A stretch of 64,000 bases of DNA from Zantedeschia hybrid cultivar (GCA_030544215.1 JARZZO010000002.1:28581395-28645394), one strand, 5' to 3'. Positions 11,003 through 22,310 are shown, counted from the first letter of the stretch. Notes: generated by a model not told the origin, from the sequence alone. Program-made: numbers and translations.

Positions 11003-11557
11003 TCACATGTCCTCTAATTTTCCTATCATATGCGACGACATAGATAGTACATAACACAACCCAATTAAGTAGAGGAATTTCTTTCCAAACACTTTAGCCT
11101 TTATCCATATGTTGCTTCTCTCATTTGCAGCCAGTGAAATGTCAATTTTTGACTTCAATCTTTCAATCTTCTTTTCCAATAAACACAGCTTGTTATCTAG
11201 TGAGGATCCTATGGCAATCAATTGGTGCTTCAAGTCTATGGTACCATGATGTGCATCATCAATCCACGTAAAGAAATCACAACAATTTTCATCTTACAAG
11301 ACGAACATATTTAGTTAGCCAACAACTGAGATAGTCAAATGGTATGGTCACCTAGACATTTCAACAAACGGTTGATATGCGATACTAACATTCCATTTTG
11401 GACACCTATAAAACCTTCTTCCTTTACTTGTTTCTCGGTTGGATGTGTAGATCCCGCACCTCTTCCTACAATAATAATTTGGAACCTTAAAACACTCCAT
11501 TGGGTTAACAGAACGTCGAACACTCGATTGTCCAATTGAAAAATCACTCATCTTCAC
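11003..11557 (-). CDS. GRF-type zinc-finger protein carried by the MULE
   Basis: Two exons are inferred: 11557-11386 and 11292-11003, with donor A|GTATCG and acceptor TAAG|ATG. Splicing restores one frame of 153 aa and joins GRRFYRCPKWNV to NENCCDFFTWIDD, which completes a GRF zinc finger (C-x3-C-G, TS, GRRF-x2-C, C-x-FF-W-D). A coiled-coil segment (LDNKLCLLEKKIERLKSKI) follows, and then a hydrophobic C-terminal stretch of about 20 residues that could be a membrane segment. No internal stop is present after splicing, unlike the neighbouring transposase. GRF zinc fingers bind nucleic acid; the exact role here is unknown. The gene is convergent with mudrA inside the same inverted repeats. The start could also be the Met two codons downstream. 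Confidence 0.72.
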
Positions 11558-12009
11558 AGATCTTCAGTTACTTGCTGGAGGTGTCAATAGATGCAACGAG
11601 CTGAACAATGGAAATTTCTTAACATTGAAGATGGGATATGGAACCAAATCAAGTAACAGAACCACAAATATCACATAAATATTTGTTGATGGAGATGGGG
11701 TCGTCGAGAGCTTACCGATGCTATCGATGATGCAAATGGGGTATGTCAGTGCGGTCTGCCCGTGCTAACTGCCAGTCTGGTGTGCGTGTGTGATTTGGTG
11801 CCATCGATAAAAAAGATGCTGGGAGGGAAGGAATCGTCTCTTGCGCTGCTGGTAGAGAGGTTTGATCATCTCCTCCAGCTGGAAGAGAAATGCACAGGCT
11901 AGGGTAAGGAAGTTAAATGTTAGAGTCAAACATGATATTTCAAGTTACTTGACATCGTCTGTTCACTATTCAAAGAATATTCCTTGTCGGTTAACGGCAA
12001 CTTAACTCG
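11558..12009 (-). promoter_or_regulatory. Upstream region of the GRF gene within the MULE
   Basis: This is the interval between the GRF start and the right inverted repeat, and must hold its promoter if the gene is expressed. No TATA box at a convincing distance was identified. Confidence 0.3.
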
Positions 12010-12122
12010 AGGGGTATAGATGCAAGTTTTTTGGCTTTCTGGGGGTTTTATTGATAATAGGAAAGAATGAGGGGTATATATGCAAATATCAAAATTTTGA
12101 GGGATATATATGCAAATAACCC
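12010..12122 (-). repeat. Right terminal inverted repeat of the MULE
   Basis: This is the reverse complement of the left arm. It is followed directly by a poly-T run that makes up the right target-site duplication. Confidence 0.88.
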
Positions 12123-12644
12123 TTTTTTTTTTGTAAACATATTAAATTCAAAATAAATCTACGTGTATCTTACTTAACAAGTCTGCGTGTCTTGCATATT
12201 TTAATATTAGTCTTTATATATTTAAATCTTTTACTTTTTAATTCATACATTTCACTTCCGTCAGTTTTTCTGAAACATAACTTTAAGCTTAACTCATTTT
12301 GAAAAAGTCACTTATATCATTATTTAAATTTTGAGTTTTATTTGTTACACTAACAGCCAGTATTATACCGGTTGCTAGTGCAACCAACATTAAAAATTAA
12401 GTTTTCTAGATTGCCCTAAACATGCTTGAATTTTAAAAAATAAAAAAATATTATGAGGCTCAATCCAAGTCAATTTTCTATTTATTGGGACTTTTTTTAT
12501 ATTTATTTGAAGAATATTTTAAGAATATTTATTTCTTTTAAACGATTCTTAAGTAAAAAAAATTGTTACTAAATTATATTAAATTTACAAGGACTAATAT
12601 CGAAATATGCAAGATGCAGAAATTTATTTCAAATAAGGGTCGAT

Positions 12645-13050
12645 GTCCAAAAAGCCCTTAAAAATTTTAAACTTTTGTATATACACTTTTGTAAATGACT
12701 GTATTTGTATGGATATCACTAACTTCCACACATTGTCATGAAAACTCCTACCACCCTAAGAAGGTGCAGTTATACCTGGTAAACTCTAACTCTAACCTAT
12801 GTCAAAAAGCTTCAGATGTTTTGACACGATCAAATCATCAAAATTTTGCACAAATACTCACATTTCATCAGAATTTATGAAATATTCCTAGTACGTTCAG
12901 TTGATGTTCATAACGTTTTGACTGAAGTGTTGGATTACTACCTTTTTAAAGATGCCAGCGGTACTTATAATGATACGTCGGAGACAAGAATATACATAAA
13001 ACTATATAGGGTATGTATATAAAAACTCAAGTTTGATACCTTTATAAATA
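12645..13050. mobile_element. Possible MULE-like small element
   Basis: The left side (AAACTTTTGTATATACAC) and right side (GTATATAAAAACTCAAGTTT) are roughly inverted copies. The style resembles the TIR of the 6.1-kb MULE (TTGCATATATACC). The borders are not sharp. Confidence 0.3.
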
Positions 13051-13302
13051 TATTTTTTGCTTTTAAGTCCATATCACTTTTCAATATTTCATATTAACCC
13101 TTGTAATCTTCATATTTATTTTAAACACCCTACAATCTTTAAACCCTCTTTAACAAATCTCTCTAACTACCATTTGTCAAGAAAAAAAACTCACAAAATA
13201 TTCCTTTTATGTACCATATTTCTACTAAAATATGTAAAAAATTCTATCAATATTCTAAGTATATTATCTCTTTAGATGCACCCCAGGAAGCGTTATAGCC
13301 GC

Positions 13303-13329
13303 CTATATATATATATATAAAATGGACAA

Positions 13330-13361
<32 letters not shown>
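13303..13361. repeat. TA microsatellite
   Basis: Two runs of alternating TA are separated by a short unique stretch, directly before hAT element C. Confidence 0.9.
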
Positions 13362-13364
<3 letters not shown>

Positions 13365-13919
13365 GAATGTCAATGCTGACCGATAATACTATTATCTGCA
13401 TAGTTTGTGAATGCAGATAGGATTTTAAAATCTGCTTTCTTAACAGACACGGAAACGGATGGACTGTTATCTGTCACTATCAGTGAATATGTATTATTAT
13501 ATTTTAATATTGTTATATATTTTATTATTTTTATATCTTTTGGACTTTTAAGTAAGAGGTTTATTTTAGTGTGATTAGATGGACGATTGTTGATATGCTA
13601 TGTTATTAACGAGGCGACTTCAATTTAAGTGATATGCTTCTCTTAAGAAATAGTTGTTTTTCGTATTTATATTTTATTTCAAATAGATAATGTATAGTAA
13701 ATTTGTATTTCAAATTTGGCTTTAATAGCTTTTCATTTTGACTATTAATTATCCGACAATATATCCATAACCACTCTTATCCATATATTAAAAAGCGGTT
13801 TCGGATACACTCTTTCCCGATAGTTATAAGATAGGTGACACAGACAAAGTCTATTTTCCAGCTACGTAAAGGATAATCCATTATCCGTACAGTTTTCGAC
13901 CCGAACCATTGGCATCCCA
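13362..13919. mobile_element. hAT-type non-autonomous element C
   Basis: The element starts near GGGAATGTCAATG and ends GGCATCCCAA in inverted orientation. It shares its interior with the element at 4942-5547 (for example CTCTTAAGAAATAGTTGTTTT). The left border lies in a TA run, so the target-site duplication cannot be read. Confidence 0.6.
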
Positions 13920-13959
13920 ATATATTTGTCCCCCCTCTCCCGTTAGTATTGTACGTATC

Positions 13960-15430
13960 CGTCAAGTCAATCACTTATATTGTACAATCTTGTTCAGTTA
14001 CTTATATTAATAGTAATATATTCATTATGTGTAAATCATATTTATTTATTATCTTTCATAGTATAGTACATGAATGCGTACAATAATTATCAATTATGAT
14101 GAGATCATAACAATGAGATTGATAACTTATAGACACATTTTTAATTGTTCTTAGTCGGAGGATATTTAAAAAAGATATTAAATATCCGATGAGACTAGTA
14201 TATGTTATTCTTGTTTATTAGATGAGGATAATTGATCTTATAGTCATTTGTGTGGAGACACTAAGACGTACGTGTAAGTGTTCGTTGGTGAATGAGTTCA
14301 TTGAATTGATCCGACTTGAATCGCTGGACAGTAAGTTACATGACTGTCAGCCACCTTGACTCAATACCACAGTTACATAGTTGGTCTTTGGACCTGAGAC
14401 ACCAAAGACCCTTGTCATTGAACTTCTGGACTTCAACCTTAACTAATAGATCTCTAACCATAGGCTCTTAATCAGTCAAGTGATCAGGTTCAGTAAAATA
14501 CCTTTGAAGGTGATTGAGTACTCTGAAAATGATACGCAGAAATCTCTGGTCAGTACATACACTTTATCAGAAAAGGAGTTTTCTAATATCGTACAACGGC
14601 ATCTAATTCAAGTAAGTTGACCGGTTAATGCTTGATAGTTAACCATACCGTAAGTTAACTCGAGAGTATTGTACGGATGAAGGATTATAACAACATGATA
14701 ACTAATAACAGACAGATTCGTTGAGTGGATTGTTGAACTCCATTATCTCTGGAATCATGCGGTATTGTTTGGTATCCAACTTAATTGGAATTCTAACTAA
14801 TTAATATGTACGATATTAATTTGGTGAATTAATTATTTAATATATGATATTAAATTAATTAATTTAAGTTAGTAAAATGTTACTAGACTGATTGAGACGA
14901 AAATCGGAATGGTACTTAGGCCTAGAGGGTTACACACACAAAGATTTTCAATTGATAGTCTTTAAGTAGGATTTATATTAATTCAAAGACTTTTTTGAAA
15001 AAAATTTCATAATTAATATAAATATATGTTGAAGGAGAACTCTGGGCCAAGCTCTAAACTTCCCTTCAGAGTTAGTCGCCTCCCCCTCTCCCTCTCTCCT
15101 GCACCCAGAACGAAAGGGACACCCCTTTTTCTCTCTCTTCTGCCTCTGTCGCTTTTGCTTCCTAATTGTCGGAAACTGATTTGCATACTGCGGGCACTGT
15201 AGCAGAGAACGCCGATGAACGTGCCGATTCTGACAAAAAAGCGAGAACGAACCATCAAGCGGAGGATCGCGTGGATACTAGTGGAGGCCAGACACTTATG
15301 CGGCTAGTGGCATCACTCCGTCGGAACCACATGGTCGCAAATTCAAATCCACGCAAGATGATATCTGATCACTGCTTTTTGTTTAATTCTCTCGAAATGG
15401 ATCATAAACGGACAAGTTAAAAAATATATA
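13960..15430 (+). mobile_element. LTR-retrotransposon-like noncoding block
   Basis: This is a long noncoding stretch that I associate with Ty1/copia LTR or leader sequence, ending shortly before the copia coding relic. It has AATTAATATG-rich runs and a GGCCTAGAGGGTT motif at 14918-14931. No matching second copy is seen to the right, so the LTR assignment is inference. A short frame at 15166-15420 has no recognised domain. Confidence 0.35.
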
Positions 15431-15465
15431 TATATCTATTTTCGCTAGACCTACGGTAATGCCTA

Positions 15466-16170
15466 CAGACTGAAGAGGAGAAGAACCAAATAAGTAAAGT
15501 GCCACATGCAGCAGCTATAAGGAGTCTGATGTATGTTATGTTGTGTACTCGACCCGACATTAACTGTGTCGTAGGTCTAGTTAGCCGTTATCAAAGTAAT
15601 CTTGGTCCTACTCATTGGAAGACAGTCATGAAGATATTCCGATATTTACGTGGAACAACAAACCTTACCTTACGTTACGAAGGAGGTGATCTAAGGTTGA
15701 AAGATTATAGCGATGCTGATTGGGCCAGCGACAAAGACGAAAGAAAGTCTACGTCAGGATATGTGTTCATATTTGGTGGCACGACCATTTCTTAGTGCAG
15801 TAAGAAATAGACGTGCATCGCTCTATCTACTATAGAATCGAAATACGTGACATGTTCGGCAACTTGTTAAGAAGCGATTTGGTTAAAGAATTTTCTGCAG
15901 CGATTGGCTGGTATTCCTCATCCGAAAGAGAATGTACTACTATATGTTGATAGTACATCAGCTATGGCTTACGCTAAAGATTCCAAGTACTATGAAAGGA
16001 CCAAACATATTGACATCAGATATCACTTCATTTGAAATCTATTGACAAAAGAAGTAGTGGTCCTTCGATATATTTCTACCGATCATATGGTAGCGGACCC
16101 ACTAACTAAATAGATCACTAGAGAGGCCTTCATGACGCATAGCAGAGCCATGGGTTTATGTAAACTATAA
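15466..16170 (+). pseudogene. Ty1/copia polyprotein relic: end of reverse transcriptase and RNase H
   Basis: One continuous frame encodes the copia RT tail (AAIRSLMYVMLCTRPDI, then HWKTVMKIFRYLRGT) and the RNase H domain (DYSDADWASDKDERKSTSG, LSTIESKYV, YVDSTSAMAYAKD, RTKHIDIRYHFI, MVADPLTK). It ends GLCKL at 16170. Five in-frame stops interrupt it after residue S98; the first is TAG at 15793. No indel is needed to read through. Gag, protease, integrase and most of RT are absent upstream. Confidence 0.9.
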
Positions 16171-17240
16171 TGTGAGAACAGTTATTGTTGACTTCAATAT
16201 GATTATTGATTTCTTATTTAGTATATTTTGATGGAATGTTTGTTTACACATCAATGAGTGTCACCAGACTTGAATTGACCGTCTCACATGGGTAATTTGC
16301 CTTGGCGCTAAGATAGCGAGCAAGATGAGACATTTTTATCTATGATGCTAAGAGAGCGAATAAGATACACTTAAATTATTATTTTTTATGTCGTCTCAGA
16401 TAAGAGCCGAAATGAGATCTTCAAAGATCGAATACAGGAATATATGAGTTCATCCTATATAGTCTGCAGAAGCCAAATGTGAGTCTTGAGACAAGGCGTT
16501 GAGTGAGAACGATTGGGTCATGAGGCTCATGTTAATTGCAGTGTGAGTGATTAGACTAAGATCCGTATAGTGTTTAATGATAAATCTATAAAATGACACT
16601 CCCACATATGTGGAAGAACACTATAACATGTGTTTCATATCGCATGTGCAATACATGACTGATAAATGAGAATGATGAATGGATCTATGCTTCATCATTG
16701 TGTGAGCTCTTAGAACGTATTGTTGATCCTACTAGTACCCTATGTAACCTAAGAACTATGTCATGAAGTGGAAGCTCGGCGTCGCTACTTTAGCATGATC
16801 CTTAAGACTAAGGTTGATATAGTCTAGTAGGACATGCCTAGAACAGCGGTCGAGATTAATCGAATTGACATGAGAGCTTAAGAAAGACATCTATATATTG
16901 CATCATACTATGTGGATCATACTCCAAATAACTCAGTCAGTTGTGTGTAGAGCTTAAGGAAGACATCTATATATTGCATCATACTATGTGGATCATACTC
17001 TAGATAGCTCAGTCAGTTGTGTGTAGACAGAGTTATGATCAAATGACATTTATGATTTAACACTGCCAGTTATTCATGTGAGAGATCTAGAGTGTTAAAT
17101 CATGAGAATATAAGATTGTATGGAGTATCACGAGACTTTTAAAGAGTATTGTGTGAGTGCTCAAATTAGTGATGTGTAATTATCATGAAAATTTTATTGT
17201 TTAAGTGATAAATAAACCTATTAAAAACTAAGTGAATATG
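16171..17240 (+). mobile_element. Noncoding tail of the copia relic, probably LTR-derived
   Basis: The block follows the copia stop directly. It contains a tandem duplication with 76-bp period (from about 16874; second copy from 16950) and a shorter repeated GCTAAGA-AGCGA motif at 16301 and 16350. No ORF was found. The LTR assignment rests on position. Confidence 0.4.
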
Positions 17241-17960
17241 ATCGTTAGAAACTTTTCCTCCTTCTGCCGGCTGAAGGAAAAGAATCCTTTTGATTTTGTT
17301 CTTACTTTGAATGTTTATGGGGCTTTGAGGATCGTCCAGATTTCCTTGTTGTTGATTCTCTCCTCTTAATCTTCTTTTGTACCTTGCAAAAAGTGGAAAG
17401 AAAGAAATAGGGAAAAATAATAAGAACTCAAATAGATGTAGTATCTATCCCAATAGTAATTCTGATTATGCAACTTAAGCAAATGAACTCACTTGTTTGT
17501 GGTCTTTGAAACCCCTTAACACGTGGATTGGAAAATAATGCTAGTGAGTGTGTGTTGCATGGAGTGATATGATGAAATTATGATGCTAATATGCTGAAAA
17601 TATGAGAAAGATGCAGAAATTAATTAAGAAGAACTGAGTTGGATGGCCCATAGAAAGTTTTGGTTCTTGAATGGATCTTGAAAGGACGAAGAACTGATGA
17701 AGAAAGAATGAAGCTTGCTTCAAGACTCCTGAAAGTAGCAGCGCCTCGATCTTTCAACGTTTGGACATCGTCTCTCTTAAAGAATCGCTCCAATAATCAC
17801 CAATTATCACTAATAATCACTAACTTTTTAATGGCCAAGGACTTGGGTATTTATAGGCTTAAGTTTACACATCTGCGGTTACTTAAAGATTAACATGAAA
17901 GAGTTTGAAGCCAATCTAACCAAAAAATAGATAAATATGGCATAATTCATCATTATCTGT
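17241..17960. other. Unassigned, probably transposon-derived sequence
   Basis: A rightward frame at 17660-17893 gives no recognisable protein. TATTTATAGG at 17849 resembles LTR promoter regions, but no boundaries were found. Confidence 0.35.
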
Positions 17961-17968
17961 AATTAACT

Positions 17969-18176
17969 AAAATGCGTTGTCCATGGGAGACGTATTTTAG
18001 CTTAATTAAGATAAGGATAAACATCGGGAAGAAGAAACAGAAACAACTTAGGAAACTTAAATGGCGTCGTGCATGACAAACGTCTTTTAGCTTATTAACA
18101 AATTAATTAAAAATCAGATTAAAAATCAAAATAAGAATATAACCTTAAATGACGTCTTCACATGTCGACGTCTTTT
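17969..18176. repeat. Dyad modules, locus 2 (three copies)
   Basis: Modules at 17969-17998, 18059-18088 and 18147-18176 each have a 10-bp left arm (AAAATGCGTT, AAATGGCGTC, AAATGACGTC), a 10-bp spacer and a right arm close to GACGTCTTTT. They recur about every 90 bp, like locus 1. Confidence 0.75.
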
Positions 18177-18462
18177 AAAATCTTTCATATTTGATTAAAA
18201 ATGTGAGTTAAAATGAATTTCTTTAATAAACTTAAATAATGTATGTCTAATCGCTGTCATTTAGACAATTAATCTAAAAATAATAATAATAATTAACTAA
18301 TGATTAAATATCGGATCATTTTGAGGCATTATTATATGATATAAAATTTACGCAAAATGATGTCAAAATTAACGTGTCTATATATTGTGTTCCGTTAATT
18401 TTAGTGATAACTTAATGAATCACTACTCGTCTGATCACGTTATGCTCATGAAGTCGCACACT

Positions 18463-18958
18463 TCATTTCCTGTATGACAGTTGGATTGCAACAACTAAGA
18501 GAGATTGCTTATTAATCTTTGCCCTCCGTGGGCAAGTGGGAGCTATTAATTGACACATGGGTGAACCCATGCAGTGCAAACGTGGGGCATGGAAGTGGGG
18601 CAAGTGAGGTGTACGTGGAAGCCCATATAGATTTAGTTTTTGACTTGCGGTTCCCAACCACAACCACTTCCCACTTCTTTCTCCCTCCCACAATTGTTCC
18701 CTCCTCCTTCTTTGAATGAGAAACATGAGATATATAGGGGGAGAGGGAGAAACGGGAACACAATCCAAGAGGCCCTTCTATATTCTTTCTCTCTCTCTCT
18801 CTCTCTCTATGGGTTGTTCTCCAAGAAATCATCACCAAGGTGCTAGGATCTTGAAGCATGGAATAAAAGAAGACGTCCACCTCATAGTTTTCTTCCTCGT
18901 CCTCTCAAAATCTTCACCGTTCATCTCCATACGTCGCCGTGAAGATAATCACTAACCC
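18463..18958 (+). other. Promoter-like region with CT-rich leader and short ORF
   Basis: A TATATAG box near 18730 is followed by a (TC)n run (18786-18808) and an ATG at 18809 opening a frame of about 49 codons that begins MGCSPRNHHQG. This has the layout of a plant core promoter, 5' leader and start. I do not recognise the peptide and see no continuing exon. It may be the remnant 5' end of a gene or a chance arrangement. Confidence 0.3.
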
Positions 18959-19780
18959 CTCGTCGTGATCCATCTCAATGCATGCTTCCGCTTCATGTGT
19001 TATTTTGATGCATGTAGATTTGTCAACAACAATAAATTAACTATAAACCTTATTCTTATTCACTTATAGATAATTTACGCATAAAAGATTTGTGACTATG
19101 ACGAGGTCCTGAAGTCACATGAATAGATTGAAATCTTCTAATTTACTTTTTTCACACCATTTATATTTTACTTAATTTTATTAATCTAAAATCTTAAAAA
19201 AATAAGAATTTTTTCTTTCTAGGTTCTATCCCTTTCCTGACGTGATAGACGAACCAAAAAGATCATGTAGCATGCAAAAAGGTTTAGAAAAGATATAAAG
19301 AATTTCAATGTGACTTCCAAAGAGTCCAAAAAGCCATCAATGCTATAGATCCTTGCACCAGATCAAGATGTCAAGAGCACATCCTATGAGACACCCAGAG
19401 GAAAAGCAAAAGATAAAAAAAGAGAGGTTATTAAGTAGGACTCCTGAAAAATAATGGTGGTTTGTGAAAGAGAGAGAGATACAACAAGAAGAATAATAGA
19501 AGGTAGAGATAGGCATATTGAGAGAGAGAGAAAAGGGCTTGCTTCCATCATATTGAGTTCTTCTCCGTATATCCTTTCCATCTTTGTCTATGGACATACA
19601 TCTTTTCATCTCCTCTAGTAAAAATCACATGTCCATGTTTCTTTTTTTATGCTTACAATGTGTTTCTTCTTTTTTAGGGTGACTCCGTGACAAAAGTATT
19701 GATATTTCTTCCATCGAGAAAAATTTTCAATCTCACAAATGCCCACTTATTATGGATATTTTTACATGAGTTTTACTTAT
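18959..19780. other. Intergenic sequence without recognised genes
   Basis: Overlapping leftward frames at 19343-19609 are Ser-rich and caused by GA-rich tracts. No domain is visible. Confidence 0.45.
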
Positions 19781-19781
19781 T

Positions 19782-20520
19782 ACACTACTACCGGTGCGAC
19801 AAGGATGATGTGGATTGAGTCCTCCAACAAGTCATATGGGAACTATCTCTTCCATGACATACACTCTGACGTCATCCTTGCATCAGCACACACATGAAGG
19901 GGGCGGATTTAGAAAAAAACACTCTCCAAACTACTTCAAGAGCATGGGGTTGTGCTCTCGAAAGCACAAGTGAATTTTTCTAAAACACAATTACACATTC
20001 GAGAGCATGATGTTGTGGAAATTTTCTCCAGAGCATTCAAATGCTCTATGCAGCATCATGCTCTCGAGAGCATGATCGAGCTTTAAAACTTGATCGTGCT
20101 CTCAAGCTTTTCCAAGCTCGATGTACTCTCGAGAGCACAATCCATACTCTAGAAAAGTAGTTGGCAAGTGATTTTTTTTATTTTTTATTTTTACTCTCCA
20201 TGTACGCTATATACGGATGATGTCGGGACACCTTTAATAGGAGAGACAATCACATTGGCCTGTGCAGATGGCGGAATGAGATTGGGACCTCAATGCACAT
20301 CATCCTCTAGAGAATGATCACTCTTAAGAGTACAGTCCATGCTCTCGAAAAATAGTTGGTGGGTGAATTTTTTTATATTTTTAGACCCTCCATGTGTGCC
20401 GATGCGTGAATGATGTCGGGACACATTTAATGGGAGAGAATCTCATATGACCTATTTAGATGATGGAATGACATTGAGGGTCTCAATTAATGTCATCTTT
20501 CCTGCAGCGGCAACGGTGTA
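19782..20520. mobile_element. Inverted-repeat element with CTCGAGAG palindromes and internal duplication
   Basis: The left end (TACTACCGGTGCGACAAGGA) and the right end (GCAGCGGCAACGGTGTA, read in reverse) form imperfect inverted termini. Inside, TGCTCTCGAGAGCA-like palindromes recur from 19950 to 20140. A block of about 200 bp is then duplicated in tandem (about 20115-20310 and 20325-20510), each copy with GATGATGTCGGGACAC. The left end begins CACTAC, which hints at a CACTA element, but the right end lacks the matching terminus. Confidence 0.5.
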
Positions 20521-20584
20521 AAACTTTTTTTACATGGAATTCGACTGTTCCATTTACCGGATGCATGTTTATCTATAGAGTACA

Positions 20585-20865
20585 AACACTTGGTGAGATT
20601 TGAATCCATGTATCAACTTAGCCATACCCAATTGGTCCTTATCATATGTTCCTTATTTGTAGTTTCGATTGTTTGAAATCGTTGGGAAAGGGAAGAAAAG
20701 AGAGCCACGCTCAAAGCTTCCCCATTAAAGCTCCATACTTCCTCCTTAATAATGGCTTACAGTTAAGAGTACTTATCATTAAAGATGCAAACGGCACCTG
20801 ATAACCTAATTAATTGACCAATTAATAGTTTATATGTTAGTTAATGGATACTCTTTTTAAACCGA
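20585..20865. repeat. Copy 1 of a 300-bp duplication (second copy at 21965-22310)
   Basis: Aligned blocks include GATTTGAA-CCATGTATCA, CGTTGGGAAAGG, TTAAAGCTCCATACTTC and ACCTAATTA. The second copy has a small internal insertion. No coding capacity was seen. Confidence 0.7.
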
Positions 20866-21101
20866 TACATGATTGACGCAAATATATAGAATCAAGATTC
20901 TCTAAGTGCAAGGGAGAATGGCACTCAATAAATACAGAGAGAGAAGTTTTTCAAAATAATCATTCACATAAAACGTTTTCCATTCCTCATGAGGGATTTT
21001 CTTGAAAAATTCTCTCTCTTCTTTGCACTTACTCAATTTCATCTTCACTTGCACTTACAAGAACTCAAATTAAGGATATAATAACAACTTTTTCAGTAAT
21101 G

Positions 21102-21337
21102 TTATAATAATATGTGAATGTCAAAGTGTATAACATAATTGATCTGTTATAGGGATACATCTATAAAAATTCTAACCATCTAGTTCGGTGAAATGCTTAC
21201 TGGCTGCTGCAGCTGCTGGAAGGGCAGGCAGTATGACGTGTATCATATCTAAACAAAGATTCCCTCAAAATTGAAGAGTGCAGTAAATATAGTACAGTGC
21301 AGTGTCAGCTAGACTTGTTTTGATGTTGTCAGGAAGA
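21102..21337. repeat. Copy 2 of the block at 5719-5970
   Basis: See the entry at 5719. Identity is highest at 21227-21269. This copy is immediately followed by the foldback element at about 21340. Confidence 0.7.
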
Positions 21338-21339
21338 AG

Positions 21340-21925
21340 TTGCAGTGCAGTAAGTTATCATACAGTATAAAATATTACTTCATACAATACAATAGGTGAC
21401 ATATGAGTTGGACAATTTTTTATATGAGTGGACTAGACATTCATTAAATACGGATATATGGTTTTACATATGATAAATATACGTGAGTAAACGCATTATA
21501 ATATTTCGTGGGCATGACAATTTGTTATGTCCACAAATTATTTGTCCTATCTGAAAAATAGTTATCATATTTACATATTTGTGTATACATTTTTAGACAT
21601 GACAAATATTTTTTAAGCATCACAAATACTTCGTGAGCATGACGAATAGTATTTATCATGTCTAAAAGTATTTGTCATCCCTACATATATATGTATAGAT
21701 TTATGAGCGTGATAAATATTTTTTAGGCATGACAAAAATATTATTTGCCATGCTAACGAAATATTTGTCATGTCTATATGTATTTATCATATCTAAAATT
21801 TTGTACTCGCATTTAATATTTGTTTGATTTATCTATAAATGTTTTTTATCTAACTCATATGTCACCTATCTATGTAGATCAGTGACATTTTATATTACAA
21901 AATGGCTCAACTTACTGTACTAACT
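21340..21925. mobile_element. Foldback element rich in GACAAAT motifs
   Basis: The arms are inverted: CAGTAAGTT to AGGTGACATATGAGTT on the left (21349-21400) and AACTCATATGTCACCT to AACTTACTGTAC on the right (21854-21920). The interior (21500-21800) contains many copies of GCATGACAAATATTT in both orientations. No ORF was found. Confidence 0.6.
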
Positions 21926-21964
21926 TTTAATGCAGCAAGCATTACTTTTCAGTTTATAATTATG

Positions 21965-22310
21965 TACGTAGAGTGAAAACACTTTCTAAGATTTGAACCC
22001 ATGTATCAAATGAGCCATATTCAATTGGTACATGTCCATATGCTTCTGATTTGTTGTTCCGATTGTTAGAAACCGTTGGGAAAGGAAAGAAAATAGAGTC
22101 ATGCTCAAAGCTTTCCCTTTTTTGTTTGACGCTTCAAAGCTTTCCCGTTAAAGCTCCATACTTCTTCCTTAATAATGGCGTAGGGTTAGAGTACTTACAA
22201 CTAGAGATTGAAATGGTAGCCCATAACCTAATTATTTTACCAATTATTAGTTTATATGTTAATTAACGGATATAGATATTCTTTCTAAATCGATATACAT
22301 AATGAATAAG
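21965..22310. repeat. Copy 2 of the 300-bp duplication at 20585-20865
   Basis: Same block order as copy 1, with an extra short insertion around the CTCAAAGCTTTCCC segment. With copy 1 it brackets the 5.7-kb-type block and the foldback element. Confidence 0.7.

Larger units (their letters stand above)
6033..12122. mobile_element. Mutator-like element (MULE), 6.1 kb, decayed
   Basis: The first ~113 bp (6033-6145) and the reverse complement of the last ~113 bp (12010-12122) align almost throughout, both beginning GGGTTATTTGCATATATATC. The 9-bp flanks, TTAATTTTT and TTTTTTTTT, match at 7 of 9 positions, the duplication size expected for Mutator. Inside are a rightward mudrA-type transposase relic (7934-10033) and a leftward GRF zinc-finger gene (11003-11557). 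A foreign-looking segment at about 6774-7790 carries 30-bp dyad modules and occupies the place where the transposase N-terminus and catalytic region should be. No DDE catalytic core was found, so the copy is non-autonomous. Confidence 0.88.
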
